NCBI GenBank assembly: GCA_016931535.1
Contig: JAFGEP010000087.1
Span: 1 to 61,003, forward strand
Reading direction: 5' to 3'
Length of the DNA: 61,003 nt
Origin: Bradymonadales bacterium
GTDB taxonomy: Bacteria; Myxococcota_A; Bradymonadia; JAFGEP01
Shown here: positions 34,579 through 45,306 of the stretch, piece by piece
Numbering within the stretch: the stretch's first letter is position 1
Layout of the letters: the number at the start of each line of letters is the position of its first letter
The notes under the pieces: model-generated
Told to the model about the DNA's origin: nothing
Seen by the model: only the letters and a program-made list of their open reading frames with translations
The model's database searches: none
Made by a program: the position numbers and the translations under genes

Positions 34579-36711
34579 ATGGGCTACCGACCGACCTGCT
34601 GGATCGCCGCATACCTTTCTGTCCTGGCTCTGGGGTTGCCCAGTCCTGCTTTGGGACAGCAACCGCATCCCCCGGATGATGCCGCCGACCTGGAGCTGCC
34701 CCGAGAGCGCGATCTCGCCTGTGCCATCCTGCTGGAGGCCTCCTGGGACCAGCTCACCGAAGGCGATCAGGAGCAAGCCGCGCGCACCCTGCAGCAAGCC
34801 CGGACCTATTACCCCTGCGATCGGGTCTCTGCCGAGGTGGAGTGGGCCTACCTTTCCGGTCGAACCGCCCTGCTCGCCGGCGATCCGACCACCGCCATCA
34901 CCGAGCTGGATCGCGCGCGTTCGAGCCCCAGCGCGGCGGTCGGGGAGCGCCCGAGTCAGGCCGAAATCCTCTACTACCTCGGCCTGGCCCACCAGGTTGC
35001 CGGTCAACCGGAGGAGGCGCGAAGCTGGTATCTCCAGCTGGTCGCCCGCTACCCTGCCGATACCCGGGTGGCTCTGCTTCTTCCCTTCCTGCCGCAGGCG
35101 GCGGCGGTGACCCCTCAACAACGGCTCGATGCCGCCCTTCACGCCGTGCAGTCGCACAACTACAGCGCTGCCGAGAGATTTCTCCAGGCGATCCTCGCCC
35201 AAGCGCTGGGCAGGCCGGTTGAGCCGCACGACCCGGAGTTCCAGGAGGTCCTTGCCGCCACCCTTCAGGATGGCGATCGCATCCTGGGCGAGGCCATCTA
35301 TCAGCTCGGGTACCTGTGGTACTACTGGCTCCGTGCCAAGAACGACCAGGCTCCTCCCCTGCTGGCGGCCGTGGCCCATTCCGATCACCCCAGGCGGGCC
35401 GATGCCTCCTATTTTTTGGCCCGATCCTACATGCGCTCCGAAGAGTACGAAGCCGCCCTCGATACGTGGAACCGTTTTGCCCAGCGGTTCCCGCGGGACA
35501 ACCGCCTGCATGAAGCGATCTACTACAGCGGCTGGCTCTACCTGGATCGAGAGCAGTTCGAGCGTTCTCTACCGGGATTGGAGGCCTACCTGGAGCGGTT
35601 CCCCCGCGGGGAACGAGCCGACCGTGCGCAGTGGTACGTGGGTTGGGCTAACTTCCGGCTCGGCCGTTTCGCCGAGGCCCGCAGGGTGTTCCATCGGATG
35701 GCGGGTCGCGGGGGGTATCTGCTGGGAGCCAAGGGACAGTACTGGGAGGCTCGCTGCTTCCTGGAGGAGGGGTCGTCCGAGCAAGCCGAGCAGACCTTTC
35801 GGTCGGTGGCCGACCGTTACGCCTTCACCTATTATGGCCTGCTGGCCCGCCAACGGCTGGGTGAGCCACTTGTGCCCCCCAGGGAACACACCCCTCCCCT
35901 CTCCCCCATCAGCCGCCTGGAGGAGCTGGCTCGATCCGACCGCCGGCTCGCCACCCTCTCGGGCTTGCTGGAGCGTAACCTGGTCCACCGGGCCCGCCGC
36001 TTCTACGATGCCCGCAATCTGGGCCGACGGCCCACCGATCGGCTGGACCAGCTCCTGGTCCGGCAGGCCGCCGGCGATGCCTACCGCGGTTGGCGAGAGG
36101 CGCGCCGCGAAGCCGGCGGTTCACTCCGCCGCCCACCCACCAGCCGTACGCTGCGCGATTGGGTGGTCAGCTATCCTCGCCCCTTCACCCGATCGGTGGT
36201 CGCCGCCGCTGCCGAGTTTGACCTGGATCCGCTCTGGATCTGGTCGCACATGCAGATCGAGAGCCATTACAACCACACCTTTGTCTCCTATGCGGATGCC
36301 ATGGGGTTGATGCAGATCATCCCCAAGACCGGTCAGCTCATTGCCGAAGCGCTGGGTGAGCCCTATGCCGAAGGGATGCTGATGGATCCGGTGGTCAACC
36401 TGCGCTATGCCGCCTGGTACTTGAGGGCGCTGGAAGAGGAGTTTTCTGGACAGCTCCCCCTGGCCATCACCGCCTACAACTCGGGTGCCTACTCCATGCA
36501 GCGATGGGTGGATCAGAATGCCGATCTCGAATTCGACGCCTTCATCGAGGAGATCCCGTACGACCAGTCACGTGAGTACGTGAAACGGGTCATCGGGATC
36601 TACGTCCACTATCTCTACCTGTATGCGGACGACCAGACGCTGGAGTCTACCGTCGCCCGACTCCTGCCGGCCCGGATCGAGCCGAGCTATCGACGCCAGG
36701 TCACCTGGTAG
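34579..36711 (+). CDS. Slt-type lytic murein transglycosylase with TPR region
   Basis: 710 residues. A signal peptide (WIAAYLSVLALGLPSPALG) leads into a long helical superhelix of TPR-like repeats (about 50-520), as in Slt70, then an SLT domain (about 540-680): catalytic Glu in MQIESHYN (about 561), GLMQIIPKT and ITAYNSG. Periplasmic enzyme that cuts the MurNAc-GlcNAc bond to give anhydro-muropeptides during wall turnover. Slt-type is supported by length (E. coli Slt70 is about 645) and architecture. Divergent from fmdB; intergenic 34336-34578 contains an inverted repeat (TCGCCC...GGGCGA, about 34445) but no clear promoter. Confidence 0.92.
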   Translation: MGYRPTCWIAAYLSVLALGLPSPALGQQPHPPDDAADLELPRERDLACAILLEASWDQLTEGDQEQAARTLQQARTYYPCDRVSAEVEWAYLSGRTALLAGDPTTAITELDRARSSPSAAVGERPSQAEILYYLGLAHQVAGQPEEARSWYLQLVARYPADTRVALLLPFLPQAAAVTPQQRLDAALHAVQSHNYSAAERFLQAILAQALGRPVEPHDPEFQEVLAATLQDGDRILGEAIYQLGYLWYYWLRAKNDQAPPLLAAVAHSDHPRRADASYFLARSYMRSEEYEAALDTWNRFAQRFPRDNRLHEAIYYSGWLYLDREQFERSLPGLEAYLERFPRGERADRAQWYVGWANFRLGRFAEARRVFHRMAGRGGYLLGAKGQYWEARCFLEEGSSEQAEQTFRSVADRYAFTYYGLLARQRLGEPLVPPREHTPPLSPISRLEELARSDRRLATLSGLLERNLVHRARRFYDARNLGRRPTDRLDQLLVRQAAGDAYRGWREARREAGGSLRRPPTSRTLRDWVVSYPRPFTRSVVAAAAEFDLDPLWIWSHMQIESHYNHTFVSYADAMGLMQIIPKTGQLIAEALGEPYAEGMLMDPVVNLRYAAWYLRALEEEFSGQLPLAITAYNSGAYSMQRWVDQNADLEFDAFIEEIPYDQSREYVKRVIGIYVHYLYLYADDQTLESTVARLLPARIEPSYRRQVTW

Positions 36712-36809
36712 CCAGTGGGGGGTTCCTTCTGCTTGTCTCGTCGTGCGTGGTGTCCGGCCAACAGAGAACCTGCTTGCCAAACGATGTCGGGCCGATGCGG
36801 TCCACTCTG

Positions 36810-37595
36810 TCAGTCGCCCTGGGAAAGCCGCTCCTTGGCCCTCTCCCACAGCTCGTCCAGCTTTTGGTCGGTGCAACGGGTAAGGATGAGGCCCTGCTCC
36901 AACGCCAACTGCTCCACCAACGCAAACCGGCCCTCGAACCGGCGGGTCGCTGCTCGAAGGGCGTCCTCCGCCTGCACTCCCAGGTGTCGAGCCAGGTTGA
37001 CGGTGGCAAACAGGAGATCGCCCACCTCCTCGAAGAGCCGTCTGTCCCCTTGATCCATCGCCTCCACGACCTCCCCCAGCTCCTCCCGGATCTTCTCGAT
37101 GACCGGCAGCGCGCCAGGCCAGTCGAACCCCACCCCGGCGGCCCGGTCGGACACCCGCTGGGCCCGAAGCAGAGCGGGCAACCTGGTCGGTAACCCGTCG
37201 AACCGACCCTCTCCTTTCGAGGTCTTGATCGCTCCCCAGCGAACCTGGACCTCGTCTGGCCGCAGATCCTCCTTCTGGTCGAACACATGGGGATGTCGCG
37301 CCACCAGCTTGTTCACCAGCGTACGGATCACCTCCGACAGATCGAACTCTCCCTCCTCCGAGCCGATCTGGGCGTGGAACACCACCTGCAGCAGGAGATC
37401 CCCGAGCTCCTCCCGCAACCGCTGGGGGTCTCCACTGTCAATGGCATCGAGGACCTCATAGGCCTCCTCGATCAAGAAGGGCCTCAGGCTCTGGTGGGTC
37501 TGCCGCCGATCCCAGGGACAGCCATCCTCCGAGCGGAGCCGGGCCATCAGCTCCACCAACCGGCTCCAATCCGAAAGAGAGTCCTTCATCGACAT
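36810..37595 (-). CDS. mazG: Nucleoside triphosphate pyrophosphohydrolase (MazG)
   Basis: 261 residues, the normal two-domain length. Each half carries the EExxE...ExxD metal-binding pattern: EEAYEVLDAI...LREELGDLL and EELGEVVEAM...FEEVGDLL. GCPWDRRQTH near the start is diagnostic. MazG hydrolyses (d)NTPs to monophosphate plus pyrophosphate, removing abnormal nucleotides and affecting ppGpp. ATG at 37595 is preceded by GGAGG eight bases upstream. Convergent with slt. Confidence 0.95.
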   Translation of the reverse strand: MSMKDSLSDWSRLVELMARLRSEDGCPWDRRQTHQSLRPFLIEEAYEVLDAIDSGDPQRLREELGDLLLQVVFHAQIGSEEGEFDLSEVIRTLVNKLVARHPHVFDQKEDLRPDEVQVRWGAIKTSKGEGRFDGLPTRLPALLRAQRVSDRAAGVGFDWPGALPVIEKIREELGEVVEAMDQGDRRLFEEVGDLLFATVNLARHLGVQAEDALRAATRRFEGRFALVEQLALEQGLILTRCTDQKLDELWERAKERLSQGD

Positions 37596-37637
37596 GGGGT
37601 TGCCTCCACCCACCACCTCCGGTGGCTCAATCCTCGC

Positions 37638-37666
37638 TTGTAGCTCCCCTGACCTGGCTCTATACT
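37638..37666 (+). promoter_or_regulatory. Candidate promoter of the 37796 operon
   Basis: TTGTAG (37638-37643), a 17-base spacer and TATACT (37661-37666, five of six to consensus). It would drive the run of genes from 37796 to ybeY with a leader of about 120 bases. The -35 box is weak. Confidence 0.4.
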
Positions 37667-37795
37667 GCAGGATGGCTCAGGGGACAAACGCAAAGATGCC
37701 CCGGGTCATCAGGGCATACCGCCTGACACCGGGACCGTTGGCGTCGGTCAGGGCCAAAAAGCCAGGGGTGTGGTCATTCCCGATCAAGGCGGGGG

Positions 37796-39823
37796 GTGGA
37801 GATCTTGAGGCGACAGCTTACCGGCACCGGGTTCCCTCCGGCGATCGGAGCGGCGCGTTTGAGCGTCGGTGTTCGCCCGGAGCGAACCGCCCTGGTATGG
37901 CTGTTGTTCTTGTTGGTGGGGCTTTGGCCAGCCGCCGTGTGGGGACAGGGGCAGACGGTCTTGCCCACGGCCCTACCGGCGGCCGCCATGCAGGGGGAGA
38001 GCCCCATCGGCTCTCCATCGCAGAGCCTGCCCGGTCTGAACGCGTTGTGGCGGGGGTTGCTCCAGTCCCCGGATGGTAGCCAGGCAGAAGAGCAGGGGTT
38101 TGCGTCCCTGGACGTGTCGCGCACCGAGCTGGGGCTTCCCAACCTGGGCTACTTCGCGGAGGTTCTGCTGCGCGAGGCCGATCGCGCCCGAGAGGCCGGG
38201 CAGGGGGAGAGGGCGGATCGCCTGATTCAATGGGCGCTCACCCTGGCCCCCGAAGATCCGGCACCTCGCTTTGCTCGAGCCGCCATCCCCTGGTGGAGCA
38301 GACCCTGGCGCATCCCGACCGCGATCTCCGATGTGGTCAGAGGTCACCGGCTCGCCATGCGCTCACCCAACGGCGCCATGGTCTTTGGCTTTCATGCTGG
38401 CCGGCTGGTGCTGGCTGGCTGGATCGGGTTGATCGCGGTCTTCTTGGTCATCCAGCTCTATCGCTACTTCAAGCTGGCCGCTCACGACCTCGATTCCTGG
38501 TTGGACCACCACGTCGATCCCTCGCTGGTGCGGCTGTTGCTCATGCTGGTGGTCGCCCTGCCCGCGCTGTTGTTCTTGAGCCCCCTGTTGCTCATCCCTC
38601 TGGCGATATGCCTGGTCTGGCTGTACCAGAACCGGTCGGAGCGGGTGATCTCCCTGGTAATCCTGGTTTCCTTCGGGCTGTCTCCCCTGCTCGTGCAACA
38701 GATGGGCCGATCGGTCGCCTCAGCCGGCTCCGACGCTCCCTTTTTGTACCGTGCCGAGAACGACTTGTGCGATATTCGCTGCCAGAGCCGGCTGGACGAG
38801 CTTGTCGCACAGCAGCCCGAGGACAAGCAGCTCGCCTTCTCGCGGGCTCTCGTCCATTATCGCCTGGCCACCGAAATCGACCTCCAACACGCCTGGGAGC
38901 TGCTCTCCGCCCACCAGTTCCCCCCGGAGATCGCCCCTGCCGCCCACTTGTTGAAGGGAAATTTGCTGGTCCTCGGAGGGGAGCGAACGGCAGCCGGCCA
39001 GGAGTACCAACGGGCCATCGACCACCCCGCACGCTGGAGATCCCTACTGGCAGCCGCTCATTTCAACCTGTATCGGATCCTGGCCGAACAGGGCGATCCC
39101 GCCCATGAGCAGCATTTGGCCATCGCTCAGGACCTGGACTACCAGGGGGTTGTACAGCTCATCCAGGGAGGCGCCCCGAGGGTCCATCGCTACCTCATGC
39201 ACGTTGGCACCCCGTTCGACCTGCTGATTGCTCGGGCGCAAAAGCAGGGAGCTCGGCTGGCCGACACCGCCACTGGCGAGATCTGGCGGCCGTTGGCCGG
39301 ATCTCTCCCCATGGCAGGCGCGTTCCTCCTGGCAGCCTTCACCCTCCTGTTGGTGTTGGCCGGTGCCGTTTGGCGCAAGCGGCGTCATCTCAGCCGGCTC
39401 TGCCCCAGGTGCCGGGGGATCATCTCCTTTCACGATGCGCCCAGGGCCGCGGTAGCCGGCTACTGCCAGGACTGCTACGAGCTCTTCATGGAAGGAACGA
39501 TGCTGGAAAGCCAGCGGCGAGCCAGCCTGGAAAGACGGCTCGACCTGCGCCGCACCATCAGCCGCTGGTTGACCATCGGCGGGAACATCGTCCTGGCCGG
39601 CTCCGGTTACCTGGTCCACGGCTCGGCACTGGCAGGGACAGCCATTCTGGCTCTGGCCACCTCCGGAATCGCCCTGTGGGTCGTGCGCCCGACCACCACG
39701 GCCCTCCCTTTCTGTTGGGAGCAGGGCGGCCAGAATGGCCAGATCCTGCTGGCTTTGCTCTTGTTATCGACCGCTTACCTGATCAGCTGGACGACCACCT
39801 GGGTCAAGCGACAATCCCTGTAA
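37796..39823 (+). CDS. Multi-helix membrane protein with TPR-like and zinc-ribbon segments
   Basis: 675 residues. A signal-like segment (about 30-50), a helical repeat-like extracytoplasmic part (about 95-150), membrane helices at about 203-225, 248-285 and 290-310, a soluble region with TPR-like features (about 320-490), another helix (about 503-527), a four-cysteine ribbon (CPRCRG...CQDCYE, about 536-561), and three more helices to the end. The start may be GTG 37796 or TTG 37805. It is 16 bases upstream of the DUF4388 gene, so they share a transcript. No known family; the general design resembles membrane proteins of unknown role in Myxococcota. Confidence 0.75.
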   Translation: MEILRRQLTGTGFPPAIGAARLSVGVRPERTALVWLLFLLVGLWPAAVWGQGQTVLPTALPAAAMQGESPIGSPSQSLPGLNALWRGLLQSPDGSQAEEQGFASLDVSRTELGLPNLGYFAEVLLREADRAREAGQGERADRLIQWALTLAPEDPAPRFARAAIPWWSRPWRIPTAISDVVRGHRLAMRSPNGAMVFGFHAGRLVLAGWIGLIAVFLVIQLYRYFKLAAHDLDSWLDHHVDPSLVRLLLMLVVALPALLFLSPLLLIPLAICLVWLYQNRSERVISLVILVSFGLSPLLVQQMGRSVASAGSDAPFLYRAENDLCDIRCQSRLDELVAQQPEDKQLAFSRALVHYRLATEIDLQHAWELLSAHQFPPEIAPAAHLLKGNLLVLGGERTAAGQEYQRAIDHPARWRSLLAAAHFNLYRILAEQGDPAHEQHLAIAQDLDYQGVVQLIQGGAPRVHRYLMHVGTPFDLLIARAQKQGARLADTATGEIWRPLAGSLPMAGAFLLAAFTLLLVLAGAVWRKRRHLSRLCPRCRGIISFHDAPRAAVAGYCQDCYELFMEGTMLESQRRASLERRLDLRRTISRWLTIGGNIVLAGSGYLVHGSALAGTAILALATSGIALWVVRPTTTALPFCWEQGGQNGQILLALLLLSTAYLISWTTTWVKRQSL

Positions 39824-39838
39824 CGGGGCAAACAGGTC

Positions 39839-40983
39839 ATGGCGCTAACCGGCACACTCCAGGACGTACCTCTCGACGAGCTGGCTTCTTTGCTCCAGCA
39901 GCAACGCCGCAACGGCACCCTCGAGATCTCCTTGCCGGATGGCGAAGTGCGCATCCTGTTCCGCGACGGGATGATCTGCCAGGTCGATGACACCCGACGT
40001 CCCCGTGGCCTGCTCATCGGGGAGCTACTGATCGAAGGCCAGCTCATCACTCGGCTCGAGCTGGCCAACGCACTCGATGAGCAGCGATCAAGCGCCAAGC
40101 CGCTGGGGGCCATCCTGGTGGCCATGGGGGTCCTGCAGATAGCGGATCTGGCCAAGCGGCTCGACCTCCAGTTCCGGGAGTCGCTTTTCCCGCTGTATGG
40201 CATGACCAAGGGCCACTTCGAGTTCGATCCGTCCATCTCCGTCCCCAGGATCCTCGCACCCCCTCCGATACCGGTCGAAGATGTCACCATGGAGGCGGTC
40301 CGCCGCATCGACGAGTTGCCCGAGATCGAATCCATCCTACCGAGCCCGCCCCCCCCCTTCATGCGGGTGGCCGACAGGAGCGAACTACCCCGGGAGGGTC
40401 CCCTGGCTGGCCGGCTGTCGGAACGTGAGTACCAGGTTTTTACGGCGCTGGCGCAGGGAGGCACCATCGAGCAGCTGGTCGGGCAAACCTGTCTCAGCTC
40501 CTTCGATGTCAAGAAGGCGCTGGCCACACTGGTGAAGGCTGGTTTCGTCTGCCCCGTGCAAACCGGTGGTACCCCTTCCGGCTCCCTACCTGGGGTAACC
40601 ACCGTGCCAGCCGGACTGCTCCAGCGCCGTCGCAGAACCACCCGCATCCTGTTCCAGGTGGCCTTCACCCTTCTGCTTGCCATCACCTTGGTGGCCATCG
40701 CCCAGCTGATCGCCCTCAGGGGATCCCATCCCACCGAGGGGTCGCCGCTTTCCTTCGACACCCCCTTCTCGGCCATGCGCCTGTTCCAGACCGAGAACCA
40801 CATCCTCAGACTGGAGCACGCCATCGAGCTGTACCGAGCGGAACAAGGGCGCTACCCGGCCAACCTCACCGCCCTGATCGACGATGGTCTGATCGAGCCG
40901 GTCGATCTGCTCTATCCTTCCTGTGACCAGGATTACTATTATCGCCCCAGTGGGGAGGGATACCTGTTGCTACCACCCAAACA

Positions 40984-40987
<4 letters not shown>
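39839..40987 (+). CDS. DUF4388 protein with membrane helix and pseudopilin-like C-terminus
   Basis: 382 residues. The N-terminal domain (about 1-100: MALTGTLQDVPLDELASLLQ, GTLEIS, ILFRDGMICQVD) is DUF4388, a PatA-type module of signalling proteins, followed by a helical winged-helix-like part (about 190-240). One membrane helix lies at about 271-290. The C-terminal 80 residues (RLEHAIELYRAEQGRYPANLTALIDDGLI) look like the periplasmic core of GspG-type pseudopilins, but there is no prepilin cleavage motif. The unit is thus a cytoplasmic signalling domain joined through a helix to a pseudopilin-like sensor. Its stop overlaps the phoH start (ATGA). Confidence 0.82.
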
Positions 40988-41982
<995 letters not shown>

Positions 41983-42003
41983 GTTTCTGATCGCCGAGCA
42001 CCC

Positions 42004-44850
42004 GTGAGACTGTTCAAACAACCATCGGATGAAGACAACCGGTCGAAACCTCCCGGCCGGCGCCGCCAACGGATCGCGCTACTGCAGCACACCGCAGTGC
42101 AGGCCGCGCTCGTGCTCGCCATGGGTGGCGCCCTGGCCTTCCTCCTCACCATCCGCCCCGCCACCGGCCCCGCCATGCCTCCCGACCTTCCGGTGGGCGA
42201 GCCGGCCCCTCATGAGATCCGAGCGACGCACAACTTCTCCGTGGTTCGCGTAGACACCACCGAGCTGGAGCGGCGGCGACAGGAAGCCGAAAACCAGGTA
42301 CTGCCGGTGTGGGACTTCGATGTGGGCCGCAATGACACCGTCGCCGAGCACATCGGACAGACCTTCGACCTCATGCGGCGCTACCTGAAGCAGGTCGCCG
42401 AAGAGCGCCGGATCGAGCAGCAGGCGGCCGAGCAGGCACAGCCCCCCGGCCTGGGGGGAGCAGCCGAAGGCTCGGCCTCGGTCCTCCCGTCTCAACCGGC
42501 TTCCCCCGCTTCGGAGGGGAGTGGGCTTCTTCTACCGACCGATCCGGGATCTTCTCCACAGCCACCCCCTTCGCAGCTTGCCGAGCCCACCCCAGGTCTT
42601 GATGCCGAAGGAAGCGGCCACCAAATATCAACAACACGGCCGTCGCAGGACGAACTTGACCTCGAATCGCCCGCGGTTCCTGCCCGCGATCTCGGGCTTG
42701 CGGCCAATCCCCAACAGGACAACGGCGACCTCGCTCTGCTCGCTCCCCAGGAGCGCGTCCAGATCATCATGGACCATCGCGACGAGCTCATCGCCGGTCT
42801 CCAGGCCGGCCTCAACCTCACCACCATCACCGCCCTGGCCAAGGACGGTTTCTCTCTTCCCACCGAGAACGCCCTCAAACAACTGGTTTCGGAGATCCTC
42901 AGCCACCCCCTGGTGCACTCCCGAGAGGTCCTTCTGGCTCAAACCGGGACCGGCATCGAGTTGAGAACTCAGCGGCTGGGCCGAACCCTGCAGGAAACCA
43001 CTCGCCGGACCTTCCACGAGTTCATCGACCAGAACGAGGTGCCCGACCGACTCCAGGAGCTGGCCAGCACTCTCTTGCCGGCCAGCCTGGAGGACGAGAC
43101 CCGGGAGGCGATCCTGGCCACCGCCATCGAGCTGGTCAGCGTCAACATCAATACCCGCTTCAACCCCGGCGAGACCGACGCCCGGCGACTGACCGCCCGA
43201 GCCCAGGTGCAACCACAGGCCGACATCACCCACTATCGACGAGGCGACGTCCTGCTGCTGGCCAGTAGCACCGTCGGCGTGGCCGACCGGGAGGCGATCG
43301 ACATCATGAGGGCCTTGGGCCGGCGTGATCCGGAGGTTCGGGCCAACGAGGTGATGATCGGCATCCTCATCTACGTGCTGCTGGTGCTGGTGGGGGTGAT
43401 GACCTACGCCTTCCGCTTCATCCGGCACTTCCATCCGAACTGGAAGGACCTCACCTGCTTGACGGTCATCCTGCTGTTCATGGTAGGGCTCACCAAGCTA
43501 CTCATGATGCTGGCCGGGTTTATCGGGGAGAAGTTCCCCGAATTCCCCGTGGTCGCCATCTATACCGGCATCCCCTTCGCGGCGGGGGCCATCCTGATCC
43601 GGCTGGTGATGAACGCCGAGAGCTCCCTCATCTTCGCCATCGTCTACAGCCTGCTGGTGGCGTTGATGTTGCCCCACCAGCCCATCTTCGCTGCCTACGC
43701 CTTTCTCGGCAGCCTGGTGGGCATGGGAGTGGTGGAACGGGCGCCCACCCGCATGACCTTCTTCAAGGCCGGTTTCTTCGTCGGCCTGATCAACCTCGCC
43801 TTCGGCTTTGCGATGGTGCTCCTCTCCTCCTCGCTCGTCACCCGCACCGCCATCTGGATCTTGCTCTCCTGCCTGCTGTCCGGCCTCTCTGTCGCCATCC
43901 TGGTCACCGCGCTGTTGCCCCTGTTGGAGAGCAGCTTTCACTATATTACCGACATCAAGCTTTTGGAGCTGTCCAACCCCAACCATCCTGCTCTGCATGA
44001 CCTCCTGGTGCGCGCCCCCGGCAGCTACCACCACAGCATGATCGTCGGGAACCTGGTGGAGGCCGCCTGCACCGCCGTGGGTGCCAATCCTCTGCTGGGC
44101 CGCGTGGGCGCCTACTACCACGATATCGGCAAGGCGAAAAACCCACAGTATTTCGCCGAGAACCAGTCCAGAACCAATCCTCACGACAAGCTCAAACCCA
44201 GCATGAGCGCACTCATCATCAAGTCCCACGTCAAGGACGGCATGGACATCGCCACCACCTACCGCCTGCCCAAACAGATCGCCCAGTTCATCGAAGAGCA
44301 CCAGGGGACCAGCCTCATCTCCTTCTTCTACCAGAAGGCCAAGGAGCAGGAGGACTCGGAGCGCGAAGAGATCCAGGAAAAGGACTTTCGCTACCCGGGC
44401 CCCCGTCCACAGACCACGGAAACCGCCATCTGCATGCTCGCCGACCGCATCGAGGCCGCCGCCCGAGCCCTCACCGACCCGACACCCGCACGCCTCAAGG
44501 GGCTGGTACAACGGATCATCAACGGCGCCTTCACCGACGGCCAGCTGGACGAGTGCGACCTGACGCTCAAAGATCTCGACAACATCGCCCGCGAGATGAT
44601 CCGCATCCTGGTCAGCGTCTACCATCAGCGTCCGGAGTATCCCAAGGAAAAACACCCGACCACAGCCAAGGTACCAGCCGTGACGGCAAAGGAGGCTCCC
44701 GATGGCGGTGGGGATCGAGATACGGCCGACAGTGGCGAACCTGGCCCCGAAGAAGTCCTCGATTCGTCATCAAGCGCGGCAACTCTTAAACGCCTTGGGA
44801 TTGTCCAGGGCCGAGCTGTCGATCCTGCTAACCGACGACCTCGAGATTAG
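42004..44850 (+). CDS. 7TM-HD-domain protein (PgpH-type cyclic-di-AMP phosphodiesterase family)
   Basis: 948 residues. One N-terminal helix, then a long extracytoplasmic 7TMR-HDED-type region (about 60-430) that contains a Pro/Ser/Gly-rich insert (about 145-235); seven or so helices (about 451-645); then an HD domain (about 660-820) with GSYHHSM and YYHDIGK, the metal-binding His-Asp. This layout is that of PgpH, a c-di-AMP phosphodiesterase in Firmicutes; whether c-di-AMP is the substrate here is inference. GTG start at 42004 has a poor ribosome site. Its last 149 bases overlap the start of ybeY. Confidence 0.9.
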   Translation: MRLFKQPSDEDNRSKPPGRRRQRIALLQHTAVQAALVLAMGGALAFLLTIRPATGPAMPPDLPVGEPAPHEIRATHNFSVVRVDTTELERRRQEAENQVLPVWDFDVGRNDTVAEHIGQTFDLMRRYLKQVAEERRIEQQAAEQAQPPGLGGAAEGSASVLPSQPASPASEGSGLLLPTDPGSSPQPPPSQLAEPTPGLDAEGSGHQISTTRPSQDELDLESPAVPARDLGLAANPQQDNGDLALLAPQERVQIIMDHRDELIAGLQAGLNLTTITALAKDGFSLPTENALKQLVSEILSHPLVHSREVLLAQTGTGIELRTQRLGRTLQETTRRTFHEFIDQNEVPDRLQELASTLLPASLEDETREAILATAIELVSVNINTRFNPGETDARRLTARAQVQPQADITHYRRGDVLLLASSTVGVADREAIDIMRALGRRDPEVRANEVMIGILIYVLLVLVGVMTYAFRFIRHFHPNWKDLTCLTVILLFMVGLTKLLMMLAGFIGEKFPEFPVVAIYTGIPFAAGAILIRLVMNAESSLIFAIVYSLLVALMLPHQPIFAAYAFLGSLVGMGVVERAPTRMTFFKAGFFVGLINLAFGFAMVLLSSSLVTRTAIWILLSCLLSGLSVAILVTALLPLLESSFHYITDIKLLELSNPNHPALHDLLVRAPGSYHHSMIVGNLVEAACTAVGANPLLGRVGAYYHDIGKAKNPQYFAENQSRTNPHDKLKPSMSALIIKSHVKDGMDIATTYRLPKQIAQFIEEHQGTSLISFFYQKAKEQEDSEREEIQEKDFRYPGPRPQTTETAICMLADRIEAAARALTDPTPARLKGLVQRIINGAFTDGQLDECDLTLKDLDNIAREMIRILVSVYHQRPEYPKEKHPTTAKVPAVTAKEAPDGGGDRDTADSGEPGPEEVLDSSSSAATLKRLGIVQGRAVDPANRRPRD

Positions 44851-45208
44851 GGACCTCAACCTCCGCTACCGCAAGGTCGACCGCGCTACCGACGTGCTCT
44901 CCTTCCCTCTGGTCCAGCCTGACCCCCTCCCCCCCCACTGGGCCGGACCGCTGGGCGACGTGGTGATCTCCCTCGAGACCGCCGCGCGACAGGCGCCTTC
45001 GGCCCCTGAGCACAGAGATTCCTTGCCTCTGCCAGCCCAACAGTGGACACTGGCCGACGAGATCCTCTTCTTGCTCATCCACGGTCTGCTGCACCTGGTG
45101 GGATACGACCACGAAGAGGAGGAGCAGGCCCGCACCATGGAAGAGCGGGAGCACAATCTGTTCCGAAAGGTCAGGGAAGGGGAGGTTCCCGCCCGGGCAA
45201 GAAGTTGA
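44702..45208 (+). CDS. ybeY: Endoribonuclease YbeY (16S rRNA maturation)
   Basis: 168 residues. The family's zinc site is complete: HGLLHLVGYDH gives H-x3-H-x5-H. VDRATDVLSFP and LGDVVIS are conserved. YbeY processes the 3' end of 16S rRNA and takes part in ribosome quality control. The start at 44702 has GGAGG six bases upstream and yields a full N-terminus (the usual ELSILLTDD comes at about 38), so the 149-base overlap with the preceding gene, in another frame, is real rather than a start error. Confidence 0.95.
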   Translation: MAVGIEIRPTVANLAPKKSSIRHQARQLLNALGLSRAELSILLTDDLEIRDLNLRYRKVDRATDVLSFPLVQPDPLPPHWAGPLGDVVISLETAARQAPSAPEHRDSLPLPAQQWTLADEILFLLIHGLLHLVGYDHEEEEQARTMEEREHNLFRKVREGEVPARARS

Positions 45209-45306
45209 GTTGATCCGGGTTTTCGTTGAACATATGGACGCTGTCGTGCGTCCTGATCCGACAGTTGGGTAAGTCTCCAACCCCGATACGAGTAAAGGAG
45301 CGTGCT

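Noticed and set aside
37672..38079. Small plus-strand gene beginning at an ATG near 37672
   Set aside because: It reads out of frame into the following membrane-protein gene and has no family character or ribosome site.
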